From NCBI RefSeq assembly GCF_003149455.1, contig NZ_QFFK01000014.1, forward strand, positions 1 to 64,000: a stretch of 64,000 nt of DNA, read 5' to 3'. The first letter of the stretch is position 1. Each line of letters begins with the position of its first letter. The notes beneath the pieces are model-generated. The model was not told where the DNA came from. It did not search any database and saw only the letters and a list, made by a program, of their open reading frames with translations. Of the stretch, positions 51,794-59,712 are shown in pieces. Source of the stretch: Chitinophaga deserti (GTDB lineage Bacteria; Bacteroidota; Bacteroidia; Chitinophagales; Chitinophagaceae). The translations under genes were made by a program, and so were the position numbers.

Positions 51794-53737
51794 TTATTCA
51801 AATGGTTTACGATTAATCACTTCATCCTGAACCAGGTTAATAAATCCTGCTATATCCATGGTGCCGAGGTCTCCTTTTGCCTGGCGGCGTACTGCCACTT
51901 TAGCATCGGTTTCCTCTTTTTCTCCTATTACGAGCATATATGGCACTTTGGCTAATTCTGCTTCGCGGATCTTTTTCCCGATCTTTTCGCTCCTGTCGTC
52001 AATTTCAGCGCGAATTTCGGCATTTTTAAGCAATTCAGCGACTTTTTCTGCATAAGGCACGAACTTGTCACTGATAGGCAGGATTTTAGCCTGAACCGGC
52101 GTAAGCCAGAGCGGGAATTTACCTGCGCAATGCTCGATCAGTACTGCCAGGAAACGTTCCATGGAGCCGAAAGGCGCGCGGTGAATCATTACAGGGCGGT
52201 GCGGCTTGTTATCCGGACCGATGTATTCCAGCTCGAAACGCTCGGGCAGGTTGTAATCCACCTGGATGGTACCAAGCTGCCATTTGCGGCCCAGCGCATC
52301 CTTTACCATAAAGTCAAGTTTCGGGCCATAAAATGCCGCTTCACCATATTCTACCACAGTTGGCAGTCCTTTTTCAGCAGCCGCTTCAATGATAGCCTGT
52401 TCAGCACGTTCCCAGTTCTCGTCAGACCCGATGTATTTGCTCCGGTCTTCCTGATCACGCAGGGAAACCTGTGCGGTATAATCCGTAAAGTTGAGGCTTT
52501 TAAACACGTACAACACGAGGTCGATCACCTTGATGAACTCTTCTTTCACCTGATCCGGACGGCAGAAAAGGTGGGCATCATCCTGGGTAAAGCCACGCAC
52601 ACGGGTAAGACCGTGAAGCTCTCCATGCTGCTCGTAGCGGTACACGGTTCCGAACTCTGCAAGGCGCACCGGCAGGTCTTTGTAAGACTTGGGAGATGCT
52701 TTGTATATCTCACAGTGGTGCGGACAGTTCATCGGCTTCAGCAGGAACTCCTCGCCTTCTTCGGGCGTATGGATTGGCTGGAAGCTGTCTTTACCGTATT
52801 TCTCGTAGTGGCCGGAAGTCACGTACAATTGTTTGCTGCCGATGTGCGGGGTAATTACCGGGAGGTAGCCGCTTTCCAGTTGTGCTTTCTGGAGGAAAGA
52901 CTGCAGGCGTTCACGGAGCATGGCGCCTTTGGGCAGCCATAACGGCAGGCCGAGGCCTACTTTCTCGGAGAAGGCAAACAGTTCCAGTTCTTTACCCAGT
53001 TTGCGGTGGTCGCGTTTCTTTGCTTCCTCGATGAGGGTAAGATATTCGTCGAGTTCTTTCTGAGCGGGGAAAGTGATACCATAGATGCGGGTGAGCATCT
53101 TGTTCTTTTCGTTACCCTGCCAGTAAGCACCGGCGATATTAGTGAGTTTGATGGCTTTGATGAAACCGGTGCTGGGGATGTGAGGCCCGCGGCAGAGGTC
53201 GGTAAAGCCGCCTTGTGTGTAAAAGGTGATGGAGCCGTCTTCCAGCTTTTCGAGGAGGTCGAGCTTATAAGGGTCGCCTTTTTCCTTAAAGTAAGCAATG
53301 GCATCGGCTTTGGCCACTTCTTTACGCAGGTAAGCGTTGTTCTGTTTGGCCAGTTCGTTCATTTTCACTTCCAGCTTGCGGAGCTCTTCGTCAGAGATCT
53401 GCCGGCCGTCGAGGTCCACGTCGTAAAAGAAGCCGCCGTTTTCCAGTGAAGGCCCGTAGCCGAATTTCACTCCCGGGTACATGCTTTCGAGGGCTTCCGC
53501 CATAAGGTGCGCCGAAGAGTGCCACATGGTAGCCTTACCGTCCGCATCCGTCCAGGTCAGCAGCTGAAGCGTGCCGTCCTTCGTAATGGGGCGGGTAGCG
53601 TCTACCACCTGTCCGTTAAACTTCGCCGCCAGCACCTTGCGGGCCAGCCCTTCGCTGATGGATTTTGCGATGTCCAGTGCAGTTACGTCTTGCTCATACT
53701 GTCTTACAGCGCCATCCGGGAATGTAATGTTGATCAT
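51794..53737 (-). CDS. thrS: Threonyl-tRNA synthetase
   Basis: 647 residues from the ATG at 53737 (M-I-N-I-T-F-P-D-G-A-V-R), matching the family's usual 640 or so. Order: TGS domain (1-62), editing/SAD domain (about 65-225), class II catalytic core (about 245-535) and anticodon-binding domain (about 540-640). The zinc-site region M-N-C-P-H-H-C-E-I-Y, motif 2 F-G-T-V-Y-R-Y-E-Q-H-G-E-L-H-G-L-T-R-V-R-G-F and motif 3 H-R-A-P-F-G-S-M-E-R-F are intact. It is the first gene of the thrS-infC unit, facing the third 11-bp-periodic island upstream. Confidence 0.97.
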   Translation of the reverse strand: MINITFPDGAVRQYEQDVTALDIAKSISEGLARKVLAAKFNGQVVDATRPITKDGTLQLLTWTDADGKATMWHSSAHLMAEALESMYPGVKFGYGPSLENGGFFYDVDLDGRQISDEELRKLEVKMNELAKQNNAYLRKEVAKADAIAYFKEKGDPYKLDLLEKLEDGSITFYTQGGFTDLCRGPHIPSTGFIKAIKLTNIAGAYWQGNEKNKMLTRIYGITFPAQKELDEYLTLIEEAKKRDHRKLGKELELFAFSEKVGLGLPLWLPKGAMLRERLQSFLQKAQLESGYLPVITPHIGSKQLYVTSGHYEKYGKDSFQPIHTPEEGEEFLLKPMNCPHHCEIYKASPKSYKDLPVRLAEFGTVYRYEQHGELHGLTRVRGFTQDDAHLFCRPDQVKEEFIKVIDLVLYVFKSLNFTDYTAQVSLRDQEDRSKYIGSDENWERAEQAIIEAAAEKGLPTVVEYGEAAFYGPKLDFMVKDALGRKWQLGTIQVDYNLPERFELEYIGPDNKPHRPVMIHRAPFGSMERFLAVLIEHCAGKFPLWLTPVQAKILPISDKFVPYAEKVAELLKNAEIRAEIDDRSEKIGKKIREAELAKVPYMLVIGEKEETDAKVAVRRQAKGDLGTMDIAGFINLVQDEVINRKPFE

Positions 53738-54117
53738 AAATCCTTTTCTCAAATAAAATGCATGCGAAATTACAAAATCAATTACGATTTAGGAAATATG
53801 GTATATAGCTTACATAAACCAGTCGCATACAGATAAATGCGAATTACGATAAATGGACTGAAACCAGTGTGCAGGTATCCATTTCTTGCATGTCTTTCGA
53901 TCCGTTCCGGAGGTACTTTTCCATCTCCCCAACCCGGAATACCTTCCCGGGGTACCTGAGGGTAATGTATATTTACAATAGCAATACTTAATATTTACTA
54001 AAGGCATACTTTATATTTAATTTTCATACCCTTAGAGCGTCTTAATGTACCAATTCCCGCTCACGGTTTTGTAAACCCCATACGTCTGTAGCGGGTTTCA
54101 GCGGATTTCTAATACCC

Positions 54118-54447
54118 TATACCTACATTAACCCTGAAGTAACCTTTAAGTAACCCTTAAGTATAGGTGAAGTAGTGGTGAATCTGAGGTGAGGCTAACC
54201 TTAGGCAAATGTAATTCAGCACTACATCAGGAGTCAATCCAAATGCCCTCTGGTACATTACTACTTAGCTGCTACTTAGTCACTACTAAGCCACTGCCAG
54301 GGCAATACTTTTCCAAATACGGTTAGAATACATAAAAAGTCAAAAAACTACTGCCTTTTCTACCCTCCAGACTGCCTTGTCACTGCCTTTGGCGGCCTTG
54401 CCTCCCGGTGTAGACTGCCTTTACACTGCGGCTACACTGCCTCACGA
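54118..54447. repeat. 11-bp-periodic degenerate array, island 3
   Basis: Thirty consecutive 11-base units keep one register from 54118 to 54447. The unit changes gradually: TAACCCTGAAG, TAACCTTTAAG, TAACCCTTAAG (54129, 54140, 54151), then CTACTTAGCTG, CTACTTAGTCA, CTACTAAGCCA (54261, 54272, 54283), then ACTGCCTTGTC, ACTGCCTTTGG (54371, 54382) and CTGCCTTTACA, CTGCGGCTACA (54415, 54426). It fills the divergent promoter region of thrS and the SMUG2 gene. It shares its ACTGCCT class with island 1 and its TACCC/TTAAG class with island 2. Confidence 0.87.
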
Positions 54448-54497
54448 GTACGTGTTGACGGCCTTGACGGGTTATGCAGGAACCAGACAATTCCCCT

Positions 54498-54505
54498 TAT
54501 TTTTG
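54498..54505 (+). promoter_or_regulatory. -7 promoter element directly before the SMUG2 start
   Basis: TATTTTTG at 54498-54505 matches the Bacteroidetes -7 consensus TAnnTTTG and ends four bases before the ATG at 54510. Transcription would start at or next to the start codon, giving a leaderless or nearly leaderless mRNA. I found no good -33 partner at the usual distance. Confidence 0.45.
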
Positions 54506-54509
54506 CCGG

Positions 54510-55199
54510 ATGAAGACGATGGCCGATAAGATCATTCATTTTAACACGCATCTCTCCTACTCCGGTAAGCTGCCGCCGGGTATCCGGATCATGAACCCAT
54601 TTTCGGAGAATCCGCAGGTTATTCCTGTGATGGAGTCGTTTTACAGGAAGTTTTATAACGATCCTTCGCCACGCCGAATGATCATCGGCATTAACCCCGG
54701 CCGCTTCGGGGCCGCGCTTTCCGGGGTGCCTTTTACGGACTCAACCCGCCTGGCCGATCCCTGTGGCATCGATTATCCGGGGTTTAAATCTTACGAAGTG
54801 TCTTCTGTGTTTGTGTACGACGTAATTGCCGCATATGGGGGCCCTAAGGCGTTTTACAGGGATTTCTACATCGGGTCTATGTGTCCGCTGGGGTTCACCA
54901 TTCAGAAACCGGGCGGAAAGGAAGTGAATTACAATTACTACGACAGTAAAGCCCTCACCGCCGCGGTCTATGATTTTATGGTGGAAAGTCTCCGGAAACA
55001 GGTAGATTTTGGGCTGGACCGAAACGTGGGCTACATCCTCGGCACCGGTAAAAACGCCTCCTTCGTGCAGCAGGTGAACAAGGCGGAAGGGTTCTTCAAA
55101 AAGCTCATCCCCCTGGAGCATCCCCGGTTCGTGATGCAGTATAAACTGAAAAGCAAACAGGAATATATTGATAAATACCTGCAAGCCTTTGCGGTGTAA
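54510..55199 (+). CDS. SMUG2-type (DUF4918) uracil-DNA glycosylase-fold protein
   Basis: 229 residues from the ATG at 54510; a start 12 codons earlier would place the promoter element inside the gene. It fits the DUF4918/SMUG2 family of the uracil-DNA glycosylase superfamily: the active-site-like I-I-G-I-N-P-G-R-F-G-A-A-L-S-G-V-P-F-T-D segment (about 60-80), S-S-V-F-V-Y-D-V-I near the middle, and a late L-E-H-P-R-F. It probably removes damaged bases in base-excision repair, though substrate range is not readable. It is monocistronic, divergent from thrS and convergent with a lipoprotein gene. Confidence 0.87.
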   Translation: MKTMADKIIHFNTHLSYSGKLPPGIRIMNPFSENPQVIPVMESFYRKFYNDPSPRRMIIGINPGRFGAALSGVPFTDSTRLADPCGIDYPGFKSYEVSSVFVYDVIAAYGGPKAFYRDFYIGSMCPLGFTIQKPGGKEVNYNYYDSKALTAAVYDFMVESLRKQVDFGLDRNVGYILGTGKNASFVQQVNKAEGFFKKLIPLEHPRFVMQYKLKSKQEYIDKYLQAFAV

Positions 55200-55222
55200 C
55201 CTGCACCCCTTCCGTAACCCCG

Positions 55223-55801
55223 CTACTTCAGTATTTCCTTCTCCTCTTCGCAGGGTTTGCTATCGCGGCCCATGTAAGGATTGTAGCTGCCTTTTTCCTC
55301 CGCCAGCCAGTAGGCGCCTTTTCCGCCGAATGCATCTTCGCAATACAGCCAGAACAACGGTTTGCCGGGTACGCCTGTCAGCTTTAAGAAGTCGTAGAGT
55401 TGTTCCGAAGCAGTTTGAAACGCAATGCGCCGGCCTTCCAGTCCTGCTTTCTCTATAAACATCCCTTTCATTTCTGCGGCTATGCTGCCCGTGTTCATAG
55501 CCAGTGCGTGTATCTGGTTAGAGTCCAGTCCATCATGTGCCACCGCCAGGTACTCAAACCGGTCACTTAGCAGGGTGGCGCGCATATCCGCTATGGAAGT
55601 ATCCCCGAAGGCCAGGTTCAGCGCCAGTTTATGATAATCTTCCAGCGCCAGCTGAATCGAATCTTTGAATTCCTGCCTGAACGTCACTCCTTTAAAATTC
55701 ACTACCGGGTTCTCCCCGCTTTTCTCTTCAGCCTTCTCTGGCTGGGCACAGGCTGTTGCCAGTAAGAATATCCCGCCGGTGAGCCATCTGGTTATGCGCA
55801 T
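55223..55801 (-). CDS. DUF3347-like lipoprotein
   Basis: 192 residues, lipobox A-T-A-C (Cys about 18). Its helical core and end (K-P-L-F-W-L-Y-C-E-D-A-F-G-G-K-G-A-Y-W-L-A-E-E, then N-P-Y-M-G) resemble DUF3347 proteins, whose usual ending has C-P-M-A followed by G-A-x-W-L-S and N-P-Y-x-G and which are linked to copper handling. Here C-P-M is replaced by C-E-D, so a metal site may be lost or changed. It stands alone, divergent from the ABC-F gene. The family call is moderate; the function is open. Confidence 0.65.
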   Translation of the reverse strand: MRITRWLTGGIFLLATACAQPEKAEEKSGENPVVNFKGVTFRQEFKDSIQLALEDYHKLALNLAFGDTSIADMRATLLSDRFEYLAVAHDGLDSNQIHALAMNTGSIAAEMKGMFIEKAGLEGRRIAFQTASEQLYDFLKLTGVPGKPLFWLYCEDAFGGKGAYWLAEEKGSYNPYMGRDSKPCEEEKEILK

Positions 55802-55842
55802 ATATTAGATGTTTTGCGCAAATATAGATGGAAAAATTTGAC

Positions 55843-55850
55843 TATCTTTG
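55843..55850 (+). promoter_or_regulatory. -7 promoter element of the ABC-F gene
   Basis: TATCTTTG at 55843-55850 matches TAnnTTTG and would start transcription about 16 bases before the ATG at 55873. TTTG-like elements upstream are not at ideal spacing. It also argues against the longer frame starting at 55828. Confidence 0.5.
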
Positions 55851-55872
55851 CGGGTTTAATATCGGTTTTAAC

Positions 55873-57810
55873 ATGCTCATAGCACTGCAGGACATAACTT
55901 TTGAATTCGGCGCAAGGACAATTATTGAAGACAGTTCCTGGCACATCGTACCCGGCGACCGGGTAGGCCTTATCGGCCTCAACGGTACCGGCAAATCCAC
56001 GCTCCTCCGCATTATCAACGGAGAATACACCATTTCCAAAGGCAGTATCAATAAGAGCAAAGACCTCACCATCGGGTTCTTTAACCAGGACCTGCTCAGC
56101 TTCGAATCCGACGAACCGATCCTCAATGTGGGTATGACTGCTTTCGAGCAGGCCGTGAAAGTAGAAAAGGAGCTGGAAGAGCTGACCAAAAAGCTGGAGA
56201 CTTCGGAAGACGAAGCCCTGCTGATGGAGTACAGCGAAAAACTGCATGAGTTCGACGTGCTCGACGGCTACAACATCCGCCACAAAACCGCTACCGTACT
56301 GGAAGGCCTCGGCTTTTCCACGGCAGATCTGGAACGCCCTTACAGCCAGTTCTCCGGTGGCTGGCGCATGCGTGTGCTCCTTGCCAAGCTCATCCTGCAG
56401 CAGCCCGATGTGCTGATGCTTGACGAACCTACCAACCACCTTGACCTTCCCTCCATCGAATGGCTGGAAAAATACCTCAGTAACTACGACGGCGCGGTGA
56501 TCATCGTTTCGCACGACCGTTTCTTCCTCGACCGCATGGTGAATAAGATCGTGGAACTGTATCAGCAGGAACTGCATCATTATGCCGGTAACTATGAAGA
56601 TTACGAAGAGGAGAAAACCATGCGCCGCGAGCTGCAACAGCGTGCTTTCGAGAACCAGCAGGATTACATCCGCCAGCAGGAGCGCTTTATCGAGCGCTTT
56701 AAGGCGAAGGCTTCCAAAGCTGCGCAGGCACAGTCTATCATGAAACGGCTCGACCGCCTGGAGCGTGTAGAGCAGGTGGATGGCGGCCCCTCCCGCATCC
56801 GCATGAACTTCAGCGTAGACAAGATGCCCGGTAAGATCCTCTGCACCCTCAATGGTGTATCGAAATCTTACGGTAACCTCACTATCCTGAAAAATGCCCG
56901 TGCCGAAATTAACCGGGGCGATAAGATCGCACTGATCGGTGCGAACGGTAAAGGTAAATCTACCCTCCTGCGCGTAATCGCGGGAACCGATACATATGAA
57001 GGCGACCGCCAGCCCGGCCATAACGTGGTAACGAGCTTCTACGCCCAGCACCAATTGGAATCCCTGCACCTCGACAGTGAGATCCTCGACGAGCTGAAAG
57101 GCTGCGCCAGCGGCAACACTGAAATGGAACTGCGCGGACTGCTCGGTGCTTTCCTTTTCCAGGGCGATGATGTGTTCAAGAAAATCCGTATCCTTTCCGG
57201 TGGAGAAAAAGCACGCGTGGCACTGGCCAAGGTAATCATCAGCAAAGCCAACTTCCTGCTGCTCGATGAGCCTACCAACCACCTGGACATGAACTCGGTA
57301 GACATGCTGATTGATGCACTGGGTAAATACGAAGGCAGTCTTGTACTTGTATCGCACGACCGTTATTTTGTGAGCCGCACGGCCAACAAAATCTGGGAGA
57401 TCGTAGACGGGGAGATCAAGGAGTTCAAAGGCACTTATACTGAATGGGAAGAATGGAAGAAGCGTATGGCTGCTGCTGCCCTGCCCGCAAAGCCGGAAAA
57501 GAAAGCTGCTGCTGCCCCCGCTCCTGTTCAGCAGGCTTCCAAAGCGCCGGTAGACAATACCCTGAAAAAGGAATTGCAGAAGCAGCAACGCCAGGTGCAG
57601 AACCTGGAAAAGCAAATGAGTGAACTGCGTGCTAAGGTAGATCAGCTGGAAGCCGACATGGCCAATCCCGAGATTTACGCCGATAAGAATAAGTTTAAAT
57701 CCACCGAAAGCAACTACAAACAGGCTGCTTCGGAACTTTCGAAAGCCACTTCGGAATACGAGTCTGCTTTTGAGAAAGTAATGGAACTGGAAGATAAGAT
57801 ACAGGGGTAA
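55873..57810 (+). CDS. ABC-F family ATPase (Uup/EttA-like ribosome-associated)
   Basis: 645 residues, soluble, with two ABC domains on one chain: Walker A motifs G-L-N-G-T-G-K-S-T (near 38) and G-A-N-G-K-G-K-S-T (near 360), signatures F-S-G-G-W-R-M-R and L-S-G-G-E-K-A-R, and Walker B L-M-L-D-E-P-T-N-H-L-D and L-L-L-D-E-P-T-N-H-L-D. Between them lies the P-site tRNA-interaction-like linker (R-R-E-L-Q-Q-R-A-F-E-N-Q-Q-D-Y-I-R-Q-Q-E). An Ala/Lys/Pro-rich spacer leads to a C-terminal coiled coil (about 565-645), as in Uup. ABC-F proteins act on ribosomes, and some give antibiotic protection; nothing here shows resistance. The start at 55873 matches homologues. Confidence 0.95.
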   Translation: MLIALQDITFEFGARTIIEDSSWHIVPGDRVGLIGLNGTGKSTLLRIINGEYTISKGSINKSKDLTIGFFNQDLLSFESDEPILNVGMTAFEQAVKVEKELEELTKKLETSEDEALLMEYSEKLHEFDVLDGYNIRHKTATVLEGLGFSTADLERPYSQFSGGWRMRVLLAKLILQQPDVLMLDEPTNHLDLPSIEWLEKYLSNYDGAVIIVSHDRFFLDRMVNKIVELYQQELHHYAGNYEDYEEEKTMRRELQQRAFENQQDYIRQQERFIERFKAKASKAAQAQSIMKRLDRLERVEQVDGGPSRIRMNFSVDKMPGKILCTLNGVSKSYGNLTILKNARAEINRGDKIALIGANGKGKSTLLRVIAGTDTYEGDRQPGHNVVTSFYAQHQLESLHLDSEILDELKGCASGNTEMELRGLLGAFLFQGDDVFKKIRILSGGEKARVALAKVIISKANFLLLDEPTNHLDMNSVDMLIDALGKYEGSLVLVSHDRYFVSRTANKIWEIVDGEIKEFKGTYTEWEEWKKRMAAAALPAKPEKKAAAAPAPVQQASKAPVDNTLKKELQKQQRQVQNLEKQMSELRAKVDQLEADMANPEIYADKNKFKSTESNYKQAASELSKATSEYESAFEKVMELEDKIQG

Positions 57811-57833
57811 ACTGTTTTATCCTGAAAGGGATG

Positions 57834-57867
57834 ATCCCCGGCGCTGAAAGGTTCCGGGGATTTTTTT
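57834..57867 (+). terminator. Intrinsic terminator after the ABC-F gene
   Basis: ATCCCCGG (57834-57841) pairs with CCGGGGAT (57854-57861) and is followed by seven Ts. Confidence 0.85.
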
Positions 57868-58085
57868 GTGTGGTAAAGTATAAATGCCGGGTGGCGGATG
57901 CAAATGATTGTCAATCAGGCGGGCATGTTATGAGACAAACTGCCCGGTTTCAACCTTAATTAAAACTTAACGCGTTAAAATTGGCGGTGCGGCGGGAGTT
58001 ATTAATTTTTGATGAAACGATCCCGGTAGTAAAAGCGCCCCGTTTCCATGGCTTCGAAACCCATCATCCACCAAGCTTGAATCGC
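57868..58085. other. Upstream region of the second sigma gene
   Basis: It contains a perfect 12-bp palindrome TTAACGCGTTAA at 57967-57978, which could be an operator, and no coding frame that fits the sigma family. No firm promoter consensus was found. Confidence 0.5.
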
Positions 58086-58640
58086 ATGCCCGCAGAGAAA
58101 GACATCCTTTTCCGTCAGTATTTCGAGCGCACCTATCCGCGCGTGAAAGCCTATCTGGTGAATGCACTCGGCGCCAATATGCATGCCGATGATATTGCGC
58201 AGGACGTGTATATCCGGATCTGGAAACACTGGGACCGCCTGGAAGCCACCCCACCGCCGGATGCCTGGCTGTTTACCGTGGTGCGCAACTCCGTGGTATC
58301 GCACTTCCGGGTAAAGCGGCTGCCCATTGTGGAACTGGAAGAAGAGCGCCACGATCAGATACCTGCCGGCGGCACCGCACCCTCCCTGCTGCATAAAGAA
58401 TACTATGAACTGTACGAGCGTACCCTCCGCACCTTCCACACCGTAAAACAACGCTGCTTCAGGCTTCATTGGGACGACGGGTTAACCTATCGGGAGATCG
58501 CCGAGATGGAGGGTATATCCGTAAAAACGGTGGAGCGTCATGTGAACGAGATCCGCCGCCTGCTGCGCACTAAGCTGGATGTGCATGCCCTCTACGTGAT
58601 CCTGCTCATGCGCGCCGCCGGTGAGTTAACATTATGGTAA
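58086..58640 (+). CDS. ECF RNA polymerase sigma factor (second module)
   Basis: 184 residues from the ATG at 58086 (M-P-A-E-K-D-I-L-F-R-Q-Y-F); an upstream in-frame start adds 35 residues unlike the family. Region 2 (about 8-75: Y-P-R-V-K-A-Y-L, A-D-D-I-A-Q-D-V-Y-I-R-I-W) and region 4 (about 115-165: Q-R-C-F-R-L-H-W-D-D-G-L-T-Y-R-E-I-A-E-M) are complete. It should drive the fecR and TonB-receptor genes that follow (44-base gap) when released by FecR. It belongs to the same general Bacteroidetes ECF group as the sigma at 40626 but is not a close copy. Confidence 0.93.
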   Translation: MPAEKDILFRQYFERTYPRVKAYLVNALGANMHADDIAQDVYIRIWKHWDRLEATPPPDAWLFTVVRNSVVSHFRVKRLPIVELEEERHDQIPAGGTAPSLLHKEYYELYERTLRTFHTVKQRCFRLHWDDGLTYREIAEMEGISVKTVERHVNEIRRLLRTKLDVHALYVILLMRAAGELTLW

Positions 58641-58684
58641 TACAGAAAATGTCTGTCTCCCTTCCCCTTTAGCGTATTACTGGT

Positions 58685-59695
58685 ATGGACCCGCAACACA
58701 TCCGACATCAACTACGGCAACTAAGTGCCGGCACGCTCAGCGAAGCAGACCAGGAGCTTTTGCGGGAGCGGCTGGAACTGCTGGAGCCTGCAGATATCGA
58801 TATAATATTCCCCGAAAAAGAATGGGCGGAAACAGTTCCGTTCCACATATCTCCAATTGAACAGCAGACAGTGTACAGCAGCATAATGGCACAGGTGCGC
58901 CCTTCCAGCCGGGTCGTACGCATGCGATGGCTAAGGGCCGCCTGCGCTTTGCTGCTAATTACTACCGGGGCTTTAACGGCCATGATCTTCTGGCGTAATG
59001 CGGAAGCGGAGAAGGTACGGATGGCTGCTGCTGTGCGCAGCCTTACCTTCAGTACCGGTGCCGGAGAGCACCGGCTCGTAACACTGTCAGACAAAACGCG
59101 GATCTGGATGAATGGGGCCACCGTGCTGGAAGTACCGGAAACATTTACCGGCGATTACCGTACTGTACGCCTCCATGAAGGCGAAATCTTTATAGAAGCA
59201 GGCATTGATCCCGGCAAGCCTTTTCGTGCGGAAATGGATAGTGTAACGGTGGATGTGCTGGGTACATCTTTCAATATGCGGAATTACTATACCGACCCCG
59301 GCGCCAGCGTATCTGTAGCCACCGGTAAGGTAGCCATGCGCCATAGTAACCGTTCTCTCATTCTTACACCCGGTAAAACGGGCATCTGGTCTAAATACGA
59401 TGGCAGCCTGCTGCCCGGGAAGCCGGCTGGTAAGCCCGGAAGCTGGAAGCACCGGGAGTTCCATTTTGATGGGGAACCTTTAGGGGAAGCCCTCGCTGTA
59501 CTGGAGCATTCGTTTGGTTACCGGTATCATGTGAAAGACAAGCGCCTGCTTATGCGCCCGGTGAAAGCGGCTTTCAGGGACCAGTCGCATGCGGATGTGC
59601 TGCGTATCCTTGCCGCCATGGGGCGGTTCAGGTACGAACAGCGCGACAGTACCATTATCATCACTGCAAACACACCTGCCACACCCATACATTAA
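58685..59695 (+). CDS. FecR-family anti-sigma factor (second module)
   Basis: 336 residues: cytoplasmic sigma-binding part (about 1-78), membrane segment at about 80-101 (W-L-R-A-A-C-A-L-L-L-I-T-T-G), FecR domain (about 120-225, V-T-L-S-D-K-T-R-I-W-M-N-G-A-T, V-D-V-L-G-T-S-F-N-M-R) and DUF4974-like tail (about 255-330). It relays the state of the TonB receptor to the sigma. It is 17 bases ahead of the receptor gene, in an operon with both neighbours. Confidence 0.93.
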   Translation: MDPQHIRHQLRQLSAGTLSEADQELLRERLELLEPADIDIIFPEKEWAETVPFHISPIEQQTVYSSIMAQVRPSSRVVRMRWLRAACALLLITTGALTAMIFWRNAEAEKVRMAAAVRSLTFSTGAGEHRLVTLSDKTRIWMNGATVLEVPETFTGDYRTVRLHEGEIFIEAGIDPGKPFRAEMDSVTVDVLGTSFNMRNYYTDPGASVSVATGKVAMRHSNRSLILTPGKTGIWSKYDGSLLPGKPAGKPGSWKHREFHFDGEPLGEALAVLEHSFGYRYHVKDKRLLMRPVKAAFRDQSHADVLRILAAMGRFRYEQRDSTIIITANTPATPIH

Positions 59696-59712
59696 ATAAT
59701 AGCCTTTTACGC

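Larger units (their letters stand above)
53738..54509. other. Intergenic region between divergent thrS and SMUG2 genes
   Basis: No gene is supported. The thrS-proximal part (53738-54030) is AT-rich and should contain the thrS promoter, though I see only weak TAnnTTTG matches. The rest is dominated by the 11-bp-periodic island 3. Confidence 0.65.

Noticed and set aside
54118..54447. CRISPR array
   Set aside because: No conserved repeat alternating with unique spacers; the period is 11 bp and no cas genes are near.
55792..57615. 607-codon minus-strand frame opposite the ABC-F gene
   Set aside because: The plus strand has two intact ABC domains; the antisense frame has no domain and ends by overlapping the lipoprotein start.
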